The notes beneath the pieces are model-generated. The model ran no database searches. It was not told where the DNA came from and worked only from the letters and a program-made list of their open reading frames with translations. The position numbers and the translations under genes were made by a program. A DNA stretch of 64,000 nucleotides from Branchiostoma floridae (lineage: Eukaryota; Chordata; Leptocardii; Amphioxiformes; Branchiostomatidae): positions 6,474,556-6,538,555 of the forward strand of contig NC_049980.1 in the NCBI RefSeq assembly GCF_000003815.2. The letters run 5' to 3'. Positions 1 through 12,965 of this stretch are shown one piece after another; position 1 is the stretch's first letter, and the number at the start of each line of letters is the position of its first letter.

Positions 1-3000
1 CAATTCAAATCAATTCCCCATAATCCATACCTGAGATGTTAGTTGTATCAATACGATTCAATCCCGAAATGGGTGGTTCTCTCTCCGGAAAGTCAATTTG
101 ACTTGATTCTAATTGGTCCTTTAAAGAAATTGATTCGCATAGACTTTGCCAAGTGTGAACAGGCCTACAACCTTACTTACTCCATGTGAAAAAATAAAAC
201 CAGCTAAAGAATGGGAAGAATTCAATTTTATGATATTTCAATAAAATTAACACTGTGCAAACATTATAAAGGAACTGGGATCATTCTATTTTTCGGTAAA
301 ACCACTGATTGTCTGAAACCTGTTGGATTTGTTTTCTATTTTTGTCACTTTTACTTATTATAAAGCAGAAAAAAAATTCTTGTAACGCATTGTCATCCTG
401 AATGTACTCTAATTTTATCTTGGCTAGTTCACAGATGGCATTATTGTTATAACTTCCTTGTACTTACCACACTAACCTCTGACTGCTGATACATGTATTA
501 TTTTTAATATGCTGTGGTTGATAAAAAACAAAAGAAAGTAAACAAAAAGTAGTGACAAACTTGTAACCCATGGAAAACAATAAATACACAAACAAACAAA
601 CAAATAACATAAGTTAAAATAAAATATCTTACATTGACATGTTAATGTAACTGAATCTGATTTTGTGGCACAAGAGTGAAGTCCGAAAACCTGTTGCTGA
701 TTTTAGCAATCCAATGTGTATATTTTATTGTACCCAATACATTTCATGGTGTGAAGCTTCTTAAATTATCAGTCAGTACCCTTACATTCCTTTGTACAAT
801 CACAAACGACAGAATGCAGAACATACAATCGAATACTTAAAGCCCCGGTCACAAAGCGCGTACGATTCCTTGCGATGGACTATTCCGCATATCGTACGAT
901 GAGCGCAGTACATCGCAACAAAATCGTAAGCATCGCAAGCCATCGCAACGCATCGGATGGTGTTCAAAATTTTTCCAGCGTCGCACGATTTTTCACTTGT
1001 GTCTCTTCTGTATAGCCGTCTGACCGCTTTTGTGCTTCTTTAACCAACAAACATGTGGACGTAGCTGTTAAATACCTTCCTATAATATCTTTAACTGTAA
1101 AAATAAATTAAAAAAGACCATGACAACAATATTGCAAGCAAAGGTTCAAATCAAGCGTGAGTACTGGTATGGTTATCTCGGCCTGCTTGCCGGCTCTACG
1201 TGTCAGGCTCTTTCGAAGATCGTATCATGATATGCTATCAACAAAAAGATGCCATCATACAAAAATCAAATGATAAGCATTATATCATATATATTTCCGA
1301 CTCATAGAGCCTGCCTTTATGTTCGAGTTGTCCCCATGGTTATTACGATTATGGTAAACTGACCCAAGAGTGCCAAGACCGACGAGAGCTGAGATTTGAT
1401 CTAATTATAAACTCACGTGCATGAAGCGATCAAACTATTGTCTGCATCACCTGTGCGTGACGCGCTGTTCTCTGGTTGCGACTGTGGCAGTTGCGACTGA
1501 TATATTTCCCCTTTTCGTCAATATCGACAATATCAGGTAAAACTGAAACCATCACAACATACTAAAAAATCATAAATCTATAACCTCATCAGTAGACAAA
1601 AATTGCCGTAATGAACTCTGCTATGGGGGCAAATAAAACCTTACGACGATAGCGAAATTTTGAACATGTTCAAAATCCATTTCAGCTCTATTTTTCGCCA
1701 TACGACGCTCCCCGATTTACTATGATTCACTGCGATTGACACAGGCACGCTCTTATGACCTCATCGTACGATCCACTACGCGCTTTGTGACCACGGCTTT
1801 ATATACTTAAACCATTGCTTCCGATTTTCTTCCGACTTACGTCGCACTGCGATTATCCTGCGCATCGGAAGGAATCGCAAGGAATCGTACGCGCTTTGTG
1901 ACCGGGGCTTAAGTTACAAACATGACACAGAACCTTAATACACATCCATACAAAACATAGTATTCTTACTTAACTTTTCTTACTACCTTAAACACATTAA
2001 CTATTATGTACAATACTTAGACTATTGTGGTGAGTTGATATTAACATTATCAATCTCAACATGACAATAAAAAACTCAAATATTGATAAAACAAACATCA
2101 AAAACTTTATACTATCATCAGAATGAAAGATCAAACAAAGAAGCATTTGCAGTTGTGGCATTGTTTTGATAACTGTGAAAGCAAGCCACTTGTCCCTTAG
2201 GAAAAGTCATTGTCACAATTTTATTGCTTACGACTGTCTTTTTGTGTAAGTGGTGTAGTGCTTCGTTTTTCAAAAGATGTGATCAAGTTCGTTAAGACCA
2301 AGAACATATCAATTATGTCTTAACGATTCAAAAGTTGTGCTGAAGGCCATGTTGACTGGATTATATGGATGATATCTGCACAAGTGTCAATTTTCGTCTC
2401 TCAAAAAAAATTTGTTAACACACTGTAAGTCAAACAAGCCAGCTACAGAATGATCTTACTAATTTATGCCGTACATTGCAAACAAATATTAGAAAACTGA
2501 TACAAATATTCAAGTGCCTAATAAGTCCATTTCAAAGTCAAATAAGAAAATCTGAAAGAACAAAAATGAAAAATGTATTGTTTGGTATAAAACCATACCC
2601 TGTATGTTGCTCAACCATTCTGACCACTTACGTGTACATGTAGATCCCATAATGAAGTCTAAAAATAAAATGAAATAATTTTTCTTTTGCCAAACTTTTT
2701 TTTCTTGGTTTGTATCAATTTTAGGGTACCCAAAGCACATCATCCATACAATTGAGTCAACATGGCCTAACTAGAAAAATATGAAGGCATTTGTAGAAGT
2801 GGATATATTGTCTACTACATGTATATATCTCTTCCTTGTCTGAAGACATTGCAATAGTGTATGAGGCACATTTAGTCAAGGCACCAGGTGAATTGAGAAC
2901 ACATTTACAAGGAATCTTGCACCATTACCGATGATACGGACAACAATGCACCCAAAAACTTTCCCTTGAAGTTGAAAACTTCAGAGCTTAAAGTTTAAGT

Positions 3001-3545
3001 CAGTTCCATTTGTGTGATGCCTTTTTGAGAAAAAAAATTGTGCTAAACACTGATACATGTGCATAACATTGTAGTAGACACAATGTTGTAGAAACCTGAA
3101 TATCAGTTATATATTATGTAGTATGTAGTACTATGTAGTAGTGTAGTGTACATGTACCATTTCAGAGAAATGGCTGTTCCATTCAAATCTTAAGGCTTGT
3201 GGGCTGGATAAATTGCTAGATTATATAGATCAATATTTTTATGACAGACTAAAAATCCCATTCTGCATTTTCACAAATACCTCTAGTAATCAAGTTTGAC
3301 ATTATGAATCTTTTTTCAATCAATTTTCCAAAACATAATCATAAAACCTTGCCAATGATAGACACATTAAACATTCTTACTGTACACGCAATGGACATCG
3401 TACTTCAATGCTTCTGAAAAGTCTTGTTACCCTTAAAGTTATTGCAGGAGAGAATCTGGTTGGCTGACGGTGGTCACATGATGACAATCCCTGTGATGTA
3501 ACAGTGAAGAGAGGAGATTGCACTGTTCTGCAAGGCATGATGGGA
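1..3545. other. 3' UTR and downstream flank, AT-rich
   Basis: The part just below 3546 should be the 3' UTR of the minus-strand gene; its end is not visible. The rest is AT-rich sequence with one transposable element at 841-1909. Bases 1-170 resemble the end of another repeat (a tail reading GTGTGAACAGGCCTAC), cut off by the window edge. No other gene is seen. Confidence 0.6.
841..1909. mobile_element. Non-autonomous DNA transposon, perfect 36-bp TIRs, TAA target duplication
   Basis: Bases 841-876 and 1874-1909 are exact reverse complements over 36 bp, with tips AGCCCCGGTCACAAAGCG. Both sides are flanked by TAA (838-840 and 910-912), as expected for a TWA target duplication of the PIF/Harbinger type; a TTAA reading is also possible. 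The 1,069-bp interior has no transposase frame. A second, diverged copy of the right end occurs inside at 1762-1800, suggesting a nested or duplicated terminus. Confidence 0.85.
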
Positions 3546-3596
3546 TCAGGGGCACCCAGGCACCATACACATCCACTTTCCTCCTGAGACCTCGTG
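3546..3596 (-). CDS. IGFBP-domain protein, terminal coding exon 4 with stop
   Basis: The acceptor here is unusually strong: a pyrimidine tract of about 20 bases ending CTACAG. The reading frame dictated by the phase-0 end of exon 3 gives HEVSGGKWMCMVPGCP and then TGA at 3548-3546. The two cysteines (221 and 226 of the protein) bring the mature total to an even 28, and a CxVPxC ending is a credible last disulfide of the domain. Another frame through the same exon stays open to 3439 but lacks cysteines and does not match the phase. The 3' UTR must extend below 3546; the nearest minus-strand AATAAA I found is at 2220-2225, so the UTR may be over 1.3 kb, but this signal could be chance. Main uncertainty: the exon is only 51 coding bases and lies 14 kb from exon 3. 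Confidence 0.83.
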   Translation of the reverse strand, partial: HEVSGGKWMCMVPGCP

Positions 3597-3859
3597 CTGT
3601 AGGAGAAGAAAGGAAAAGAAACAAGAAAAGATCGTCAATGTCTTACTTACAAGTTACAAATGTATCTAGCATCTTGCAACACAGTTATAAAAACTAGCAC
3701 TAGAAAAGCAGAAGGCAAAAAAATCTTATGATAATACATTTTTCAGGCTGAAGAAAATACAAGGATAAGAAAGCAGTTGAAAAAGTGTATCATGTACATT
3801 TGTACATGTACATGTACGTGCATGATTTTCTTGTACTTGACACAAGTACAAGTACAGTT

Positions 3860-4110
3860 AGGGTGTTAGAACCAAGAGGTCGTGGGTTCAAATCCTCTGA
3901 TATGCAACCAATGTTGTGCCTTTGGGAAAGGCACTTACACTTACATGTAATATGTCTTTCCTCACTCCACCCAGGTGTAAAAATAGGTACCTGACTTCTG
4001 TTTGGGAGGTAAAAGGCAGTGGAAGGAGAGGGTTGAGCTCGGTCTCCCAATATTGTTTCCAAGACACGTGTAGTGGATATCAAGCCACAGCCCCTATAGC
4101 TAGCCTACAG
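3860..4110 (+). repeat. SINE-like tRNA-derived repeat
   Basis: Contains a B-box-like GTGGGTTCAAATCC (about 3882-3896), followed by a GGGAAAGGCACTTACAC region and a body also hinted at in 5430-5575 (GGGAATGGCACTTTACAC). An A box is not clear. Probably a 5'-truncated copy. Confidence 0.5.
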
Positions 4111-5429
4111 CCTATAAAAAGGCTTTTAGACCTTTACTTTAATTTCCACATTCATGTACATGACTGTATGTCATTCAGAATCTGTACATTCATATACATT
4201 CCTGAATGTAGTGTAACATCTTGATACGCCTGTGGGTTTACAATGCCTTTTTATTAGTTTAACTACAAAACACGATGAATTCATCTATGATGGCAATTAT
4301 GCATGACTTTTGCAGCATGTGTCTTTACTAGTGGTCCATCTTTCTAAAATTAACGTAATGGATTGACAATGTTTGAGGATTGAAGTTTTATGAGGGATAA
4401 ATTGTTTGCAGGAACGGCCATGACCTGTGCTTGGATCTCCTGTCAGCTCTTATGACCAGAAACATGTTCCAAACTTCATGGATGATTAAGTACTAATCAG
4501 AACGGATGAAGGATTGGAGTGAAAACATTTGCACTAAGCTCAGCTATCAAGGATAACAAGAGCTACAAATTTTGTCATCACTTGGCAATTGGAGCGTCAA
4601 AACATTGCATTGAAGTACATTGTATGTAATATATGGCCTCCACCACTACATGTACATAATTACATCTTAAGACACTCTACAAAAGGATAACTAAAACAAA
4701 TGTAACTTGTACCTATCTAGTACCTTTCTGGGGGAGGGAAGGATGAACCAATTATTTTCCAATATCTTCTCATAATTTCATTGGACAGTTCATTTAGCTG
4801 AATATGCATCTCTCATCACGCAACCCATAAAGTGAAAGTACAGTGAAAGTGAAACCCATGACCGTTCCCACTCAGCGTTGCTTTATGCCCCAGCAAAGTT
4901 CTAGCATTTTGTAATACTGCAACTAAAACTAGGGGGCCCAAACCTACTAGTACAACACTTTTCTTCTTTGCATGAAAAGCAAAAAGGATCTTGTCTGTTG
5001 TATTCTTCACTTTTGTACCAATTTTTATGCATGGTTTTGTGCCTTTTTACCAAAAAAAGCCACTGCAGTTCCAGACCAAGCATCTGTACATATTGCCGGA
5101 CAGGTTAACATTTCAAAGATGTCAACTTTCCTTCAAGAAGATCAAGACTGATGATCTTTGTGGACTTTTTCCCCTGAGGCCACTCATCTTAATCGCTTCA
5201 GCATGAGGTGACATATGACTCATGCTTAAGTCATGTTTATAATCAAGGACAAGTTTCCCATATGGAAGATGAATCATAGGCATTATCTCACATTCTTTAT
5301 ATTATGTTGACAAAGATCCCTAGACTAAAGGTGTGCAAATTGTTCACCTTAGAGTTGAAGAAAATTAATAATTTGTACAAGTGCAAAGAACGTTATGAGA
5401 ATGTGTAGAGCTTTGTAAATATCCGTATG

Positions 5430-5575
5430 TGGCAAAGTGTTGGCATAATGGTTTGGTCGCTTGGCCCAAAACACAGAAGCCCTGGGTTCATATCCCCCAA
5501 TATGCCACTGATGTGGTGCCCTTGGGAATGGCACTTTACACGACTTTCCTCACCGTTAAAGCTGCATTCGACTAC
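5430..5575 (+). repeat. SINE-like tRNA-derived repeat, second copy
   Basis: An A-box-like TGGCATAATGGTTTGG and a B-box-like GGGTTCATATCC are about 45 bp apart, then a GGCACTTTACACGACTTTCCTCAC body shared with 3860-4110 in shorter pieces. Internal Pol III promoter spacing supports tRNA ancestry. Confidence 0.55.
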
Positions 5576-7039
5576 ACCTAACTAAATTTTGTTTACCTTA
5601 CCTTCAAGTTTCACCTTAACATTTATCGCCTTATTATGTTATCACCTGTACATAAATCTTTGCCTCACATATCAAGGGAAAGGATATTTGACATTCGTAG
5701 ATTGTACTCATGATTCAAGTTGGCTTGGAGAAAAAGTCTGAGATTGATGTCTCTTAAACTTTGAGGGGAATCGTACCAGTTGTCCTGTTCTCACAATGTG
5801 TGAGACAGGGTCACCTGATGTGTCAGGATTTATCCATGGTCAATGTGTCATCCTTGTCTTTCCCGCTGTCATTTTCGGATTAAAGATCGGCTCCTTCAGT
5901 GGTCTTAGGAAACAGGATGTCGCCATTGTTGGGGGCTTCCTGTATCGTAAGCCGGGATTTGTCAGATTTATCTGCGTGATCTTCTGTACAATTGTCGCCT
6001 TTGTGAGCCGTAAGACCAGTACATGTGCGCTGAAAGGGCAAGGGGAAGTCTATACACCTGCAGTGGGAGTTTAGCCGCGACCTTTCATTCTTCGAGGCTA
6101 AGCGGGTGATAGTCCGTCAATGGCTTCTTTCACGCATATACTTATACGATACAATTTTGTAGCATGTTAACCAAAGCGGTAATGACAGCGTGTTGTGTTG
6201 TGTAATATGTGAAGGTAGCAATTTCTCGGAGTGACATATACTTTTGGTGTTTCCTGGACCATATAAATAGTATAGATATGTTCAATGTAATGGAAAACAA
6301 AATTGATGAACTGATGGGGGAAAATGACTGATACAGTGCAGGAAGATGAGAATGGGAAAAGCACAATACACATGTCGTATCGGCCTACATTTCAATAAAG
6401 CTGATTTTGTATTAAGCCACCCTTTATCATGCACCTCCCCACCACACCCTGATAGTTATACCAAGTACTTTTAGTAAGTCTTACAGGCATAGAGTATTCC
6501 GTCTTCTTGTAGCAAAAGCTGGAGAGATTTGTGAGGAAGGACATACCACCCATGGGTCAAATCATAGTCAGCTTCCAATAAGTGACACATTTAAGTATTG
6601 TTCAAAGGGTTTTACACCAAAGTCCGAAATCACATCACTTCCTGACTCCTAAACCCCAAATTGCTACAATGTTAAAGAAAAAAAACCCATGTTACCACCA
6701 GAACAAGTGCTGAAATGGCAATTTGACATTTTTAGAGGATGAATCAAAGGTTTGATATGTTACATCACAATAACCCAAACAGCCATTGGTCTTGATCTTA
6801 CAAGACACAAAATAGTAAGACGGCATTCAGTATGTGGAATTTCGATCCCTATTTGAAAGGGAACAATCTTGGAATAGGTACAGTGTACAGGTAAGAAGTC
6901 TAAGACTTGAATATCTTTTGTGTATTTTTTGCAACTTTGATTGGCTGAGGTGATCTTGAGTCATTCTTGACCTTATTGGATTTCTCGCTTTTCAAATTCT
7001 TACTTTTCGTCTGCCTCTCACCATTAGAAGCTAACCTAA

Positions 7040-7406
7040 GGCCACACCAATTTAATTTCTTGGTTCACGGATTTTTTCATAAAAAATATGGAGCGAAAGG
7101 GCGAAATAAAAATTAAAATTAAAATTGTAAAATGGTTGGGGTAAAGGTAACGGCTAATCCAAAACATAAAGAAAAAAAGTTTTCAGCTTGAAAAAAGTAC
7201 AAAAACACTATTACTGTACAGTAACAGCACCTGTACCCACACTTTAAGGAGCTTATAATATAAAGGCCAATTTTCTACACCAGAAAGTTGATGAATGGTT
7301 TCATTAATGGTGAAAATTTGCTGGGTGGTAATTTTCATTTTTATTTTTTTCCCCAAAAAATAGGAGCGAGCGAATCCGTGAACCAAGAAATTAAATTGGT
7401 GTGGCC
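7040..7406. mobile_element. MITE, perfect 34-bp TIRs, TAA target duplication
   Basis: Bases 7040-7073 and 7373-7406 are exact reverse complements (tips GGCCACACCAATTTAATT). TAA flanks both ends (7037-7039, 7407-7409). The element is 367 bp with an AT-rich interior and no coding potential. TIR plus TAA duplication fits a Harbinger-type non-autonomous element. Confidence 0.85.
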
Positions 7407-7485
7407 TAAAGCTGGCTTATTTAGTGGAAAATTACCTCTCATTGCAATTACCTAACAGTACTGTAAAGGCAATGGACCTCTTTGC

Positions 7486-7555
7486 TTCCAGTGTGGCACA
7501 TACACAATGTACAATGTAGGCCCTACATTGTACATGTGTATGTGCCACACTGGAA
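7486..7555. repeat. 70-bp near-perfect hairpin
   Basis: The two halves are inverted complements over about 34 bp with a single-base bulge; the outer arm begins TTCCAGTGTGGCACATACAC. It could be a very short MITE or a foldback transcript precursor. Confidence 0.75.
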
Positions 7556-8058
7556 CTAGAACGGCAAGACTCTGTAGCCATTTCTGCAGCAAGATTTGAC
7601 ATGCTGTGTATGGGTTGGGTTTCACAACTCACAATTTATAAACTTGCATTTCAACTTTGTTACTCATTCCTTTGATTACACATACACTCATACAGCTCAA
7701 GTTAAATATATTAATTTTATATTACATGGTTTTAAAAAAATGCCATTGATTCTTATTACTATGATTATTCTCAAATGTTTCCCATGATAAAAAGTCTGTC
7801 ACGAGATGCCTTTGAATTGAGTATCCCTACAATCTACAAAGAAGAACCCTCATATTGCTAAATAGCTGTACTTTAAAGGTAGGATCTAGAAAGGAACAGG
7901 TCTGAGCAAGGGGGATAATAAGAGATGATCATTATCATTCCGAAATGTTTCTCATGAAGAGGATTACTATCATTCCATGCTTTGGTTATCCTGGGTACCA
8001 TCCAGGTAGTAGTTTGCTCCTACAATTTGTGTATGTTGCTACCTGTCTGGGGAACTGT

Positions 8059-8273
8059 ATACTGTAAATGTATTTAAGTTCGTGGGGATTTAACTTCACG
8101 GTAGCGGGAAAAAGGACATTTCGCGATGGTTTTAACTTTGCGGAAGCACCATGCACTGTAGTCTGTTACTGCCGTGGGAAAATGTTTGCGGTGGACTTTA
8201 AGTTCGCGGTGAAGCGGCCATCGCGAAAACCGCAAACATTGAACCAACAGGAAAGTTTCTGCATTTACAGTAT
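8059..8273. mobile_element. MITE with ATACTGTAAATG ends
   Basis: Ends read ATACTGTAAATG at the left and CATTTACAGTAT at the right. Internal TTTGCGGTGG and TTCGCGGTGAAG motifs are shared in part with 37392-37604. About 215 bp, no coding capacity. Confidence 0.65.
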
Positions 8274-8304
8274 TTGAATCTTCTGGTGGTAATGTCACCT
8301 AATA

Positions 8305-8404
8305 AGTGAATTAAGGAATGGGTTCTAGAGCAATCGTTCGATGTGGGAGTTTGAGATATTGGAATGCCTTTTCGGCGCTTCTGGAACCTATTCCTTAATT
8401 CACT
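8305..8404. repeat. 100-bp foldback repeat
   Basis: AGTGAATTAAGGAAT at 8305 is matched by its reverse complement ending at 8404, with GGGTTC/GAACCT extending the stem imperfectly to about 21 bp. Likely a small MITE. Confidence 0.65.
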
Positions 8405-9772
8405 CATGTGCAGGGACCAATCAGCACCCTCGTCCAAAATTTGTACAAATCCAGACATTAGAGATATCAAGGTTCCCAGAGGGAAAAGCAAAGAAGCGAC
8501 TGTATTATATTAGTGTATAATAAAAAGTGGAGTGAGAAGTGACTGTATAAAAGGTCCTTCTTTTTATGATTACTAAGAGGAGACTCTGAAAATGAGCAGA
8601 AGGGAACAGCTTAGCCTGTCTTGATTAAATCTCGCTTATAGCAGCTCGCCCAACATCCGCGGGGAGGGACCAGTTACAGCTCTGGACAGCAGGAGTTTGT
8701 GTCACACAGACTAGGAACAACTCATCAGGCTGCATTTATCCAAGGGATTAGAGATGACATTGGCCAGAGTGAGTTAACTAGGAAATCACCACTCTAACCA
8801 CAGGGTGGGGGATTAGGTCAGCAGTATGTATCAGGGCCACAACTTGTATTTGTGGAGACCACGACTGATAAAAGATTTTTACTGTGGAGTTTCTGACAGT
8901 TGGAAGAGTCCAGTGAGCTTAGTGGGATTTAAGCTTATCTAACACTAGTCTACGATTCTTGAGGGTGGTTTAAGGTTTGTAGCCTGGGACGTACTTTATC
9001 TACGACATGGGTTTCAATGGAATTTGCTGAAAACTTCAGAAAACGACCACTCGGGAAATACATGTATGGGCTATTTGGACAGGTGGTCACTATAGACAGG
9101 ATTCTTAGCATAGTGAAGATTTTACGTATTACAATGTATATTCTGTACACTTACAAAATGTACATGTATGTAGGTGGCGCTTTTGTAATAAGAATACAAT
9201 CCCAAACATGGCTTAGTTACATTACTGGTTGTGTAAAAGAAAACTCTTATATCCTATGATGTACCAACATGATGAAGCTCTATTGGGCCTTTTTTTAGGA
9301 AGACCCTTCGTAATGCTTGTGTCAAAGTGAAAAATTTTTCCAAGTTGTCATAGTAGCGAGGTGGTCCTTATGTTAAGGTGGTGACTCATACTGGTGATAC
9401 AAACTGAAATCCTAGACAAACGCTATGATCTTGAAATTATACTAAATTTCTTAATGCTTCTTATGTACAAAATATAACCGCAGTGCCCTTTTGACATATA
9501 AAGTACTAACATTAAAAGGTATGTAGTTTGGGGGTTTGTCTGTCGTGATGCATTAAAGATAGGGCACTCATGGTCCCAATTTTGACGTCTTAACTTGCCT
9601 ATTACAGAACAATCATTTCAATCCCTTCCTTCCCTTCCAGGAGACCTTGGGATTGCCAAGAAGAGTGTAAATGTCATCTCATGCTTTGTTATGCACAAAT
9701 TAGACCCTATCCCCCTCATATGCGGTTTTGTGGCGCTAAGCCGTTCCTTTGATCTTCTTTGGACACGACTGC

Positions 9773-10343
9773 GGAACAGCTGGTGAAAAACGGGGGATTT
9801 AGGACAAGATTTGGGGTGGGAGACACAAAGATGTCATAAAGATATTAGCACGAATAAGAGCAAGCAAAAAGTCCTTCCAAGAAATTCATGAACGTAAAGC
9901 AAATAGGAGAGAGAACATTGGAACAGCTGGTGAAAAACGGGTGATTTGGGACGAGATTTGGGGTAGGAGACACACAGATGTCATAAAGATATTCAGACCA
10001 ATACGAGCAAGCAAAAAGTCCTTCCAAGAAATTCATGAACGTAAAGCAAATAGGAGAGAGAACATTGGAACAGCTGGTGAAAAACGGGAGATTTAGGACA
10101 AGATTTGGGGTGGGAGACACTCAGATGTCATAAAGATATTCACACGAATGTGAGCAAGCAAAGAGTCCTTCCAAGAAATTCATAAAAGTGAAGCAAATAA
10201 GAGAGAGAACATTGGAACAGCTGGTGAAAAACGGGGGATTTAGAACGAGGTTTGGGGTGGGAGACACACAGATGTCATAAAGATATTCACACCAATACGA
10301 GCGAGCAAAGAGTCCTTCCAAGAAATTCATAAAAGTGGAGCAT
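9773..10343. repeat. 147-bp tandem repeat, about four copies
   Basis: GGAACAGCTGGTGAAAAACGG recurs at 9773, 9920, 10067 and 10214, each step exactly 147 bp. Because 147 is divisible by three, open frames persist across copies: the minus strand is open over 9845-10330 apart from one stop, and the plus strand shows KKSFQEIHERKANRRENIG-type segments with stops. I cannot assign a protein, so the frames may be incidental. Confidence 0.9.
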
Positions 10344-10486
10344 ATACATTTTTAGGAGAGAGAACATCTGGCCAGACAACTATTCAAACTAACCTAATCC
10401 ATGTACAAAATGTGCCATAAACCTTTAGAATACAGTATTACTTGACATTGTAGTCATGTATACATGTACATGTATCTCTTGCAATG

Positions 10487-10540
10487 CATACTGTAAATGT
10501 TGAAATTTTGGTGGTGGTTAAATGTTTCGTTCATTGCACA
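10487..10540. mobile_element. Fragment of the ATACTGTAAATG MITE family
   Basis: CATACTGTAAATGTTGAAAT followed by a GGTGGTGGTTAAATG stretch resembles one end of 8059-8273 and 37392-37604. No matching right end was found. Confidence 0.35.
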
Positions 10541-10997
10541 GTTGAACTACAGTGACACTACTCAGGAAGTCTTACATATGGAATTCTTAACTCACATTCT
10601 AAATTGACTTCGACACTCCTTGGAATGCACCTTGCAGCATGCCTGGCATCCTTAGCAGTAGTATGGTCAATGTCTTGGGTAATCCTTCTAACAGTTTTAT
10701 GATCACTCTAGGGGAACGCCCAATAGTTTCCGACCAAACTTGCCGACGCTCGGATTTTTCTCGTATCACGAATTCCTTCCACGGCATGAAATAATTGGTG
10801 TTACATGTATAAAGAACCCGAAGACAGAGAAACGGCCTCTATCTAATCTATGTGTCAATTTATGAGATATATTTCGTTTTAATTTGTGCTTGCAGTCACT
10901 GAAGCATGCACATGTGTGATGAAACTGTCATTGACTTTGTAATCCCTAAAACCATCATGCCAATTCACTTTGTTGGTCTTTAGATTTAAAGATACAT

Positions 10998-11217
10998 GTA
11001 ACGTCAGTTCACCTTTATCCGCCTTTAACCTATATCCGTTGTATTGCTAAACAGGGTATTCAGGGATATGAAGTCGTTGAACGGTAGTTTCAAACTGTAC
11101 TATTTTCAAAATATTGCATTTTGAAACCATCATCTGTCGACTTGATATCCCCAAATACATTGTTCTTAAAAAGAATGAATAAAGCTTACACTACGGATAA
11201 AGGTGAACTAGCGTTAC
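10998..11217. mobile_element. MITE family M1, copy 1 (220 bp)
   Basis: Ends GTAACGTCAGTTCACC and GGTGAACTAGCGTTAC are inverted, with inner TTTATCCGC and AACCTATATCCGTTG motifs. The same layout occurs at 13233-13452, 37952-38142 and 47886-48080. Confidence 0.75.
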
Positions 11218-12965
11218 AATTTCACAATGTACATGAATATCGGTAATACTAATTTTGAATATGAAAATCAAAATGGAGCAAGGGGAACATCTGTCCCTGG
11301 GTTGGTTCCGACTGTTTTGAAAGTAACTTCGTTTGGCAAATCCTGGTCGAATTTTGCTTGAAAATGTCCTGACCAGGAACCCAGTGAGTAAATTGATATT
11401 GCCTATAAGAAAGTTTCCGTGATGTAGAAGGAAATGCCGGTAGTAAATAACTGGAAGGTACAGTCATGATTTTATCCAGATCAGCTCACATTCCTACATT
11501 TTTGTTTGTCATGACCTTGCAACAACTTAAGATGCTTTGAATTTCATCTTTAAGGACCTATTTTTGGTCATAACATCTTTAGCACTGCATACCTCAATAT
11601 ATCTACATACTAGTACATATATAATATGCACAATGTTATTAGGGCTGGCGAGTGCAAGATAATCTGAATTCAATAGTTTCCTGCTAAACTGTGGAATTTC
11701 GCTAACTCAATCTACATGTACAATATAGTTGGAAAGACTAATTGAAATGCTAAGTACAATACAGGTACTCCAAGACTTGTGGTTCATTAACTGACAGGAA
11801 TATTTACACAGTGTTCTATCAGAGGATAGAATATTTTATTACATTTTCTAGTGAACTAAATTGCCCCAAATTGACTTTGACCTTTCTTTGCCAAACCACA
11901 TAGCAAATATCATAATAATATTGCAATCCATCCAAAGGTAATTCTAAAGTTTTGCTAACTACAAATATCCGAGAACACCTGTCAGACACTCACTCACAGA
12001 CTCAAAACAATACCTCCAATTTTCGTGGAGGTAAAAACTTAAAGGGTACAACCCCATGTGTTAGACTACCAGTACATGTACAAAATGTACACGTACATGA
12101 AAGTGGCAGTAATCCTAATCTGAAAGGAAACTGCACATGTACTGTACTGTACTAAGTCTTATACCTCCGGTTAAACTTTACCTGTCAGCTCAACTCCCTG
12201 TAACCTCCAACTTTAAGGTAAATGGGAGTGAGAGGAGCCAGGCCTGGGACAAAGATCACAGTCTCTGATCATGATTTAAAAGCTGATAGAATTTCACTGT
12301 TTTTTCCAGAAAGTAGACTTCAGCAGTTGACAGTTACAGATTACATGATTACATTTGGCTTCGAAAGTGTCAGAGATTGCAACTTTTTTGCGTTTTTTTT
12401 TTCCAAACTTCAGACCCCAGTAGTTAGCACAGGGGTGCCGCTTTATCCAGAATAGTATTGCTATGGCCCAGTACACCCTGCTCTGTGGCATGCCCATGAA
12501 CCCTTCACAAGTTCAGCTCCATTACCCTTTTGAGAGACATTTTTGGGTCCCAAACAGATGCAATCCAGCTTTTTTAACACACAGAACATTCCAGTGGTGA
12601 GTGAAGACATACACACTAGTGGGGACCTTAGTCAAGTGCAGTTTGTAAAATTACACTTTAGCCTTTTCAAGGCCTAGGAGTCTCAAATGACTATTACTCT
12701 ATTGCAAAGTTTTTACCTTTGCCAAGAAGGCTTTTGATTACCATACCATTTGTTTGTAGAAGTGTATGTTTGTTTGTTGACAGCATAACTTAAGATGTAT
12801 ATGTTGTGGATAGATCGATCTGTATGACCTTTGGTATGTGCATTTATCAGCAAAACAAATGACGAACTTAAGAATGAAAATGTATTTCCTATGGTACTGC
12901 ATTAGAGGTTCTAGTTTTCACAGCTCGTTTTAGATATAAAATCCTGCTTCTGAATGCATATTAGG

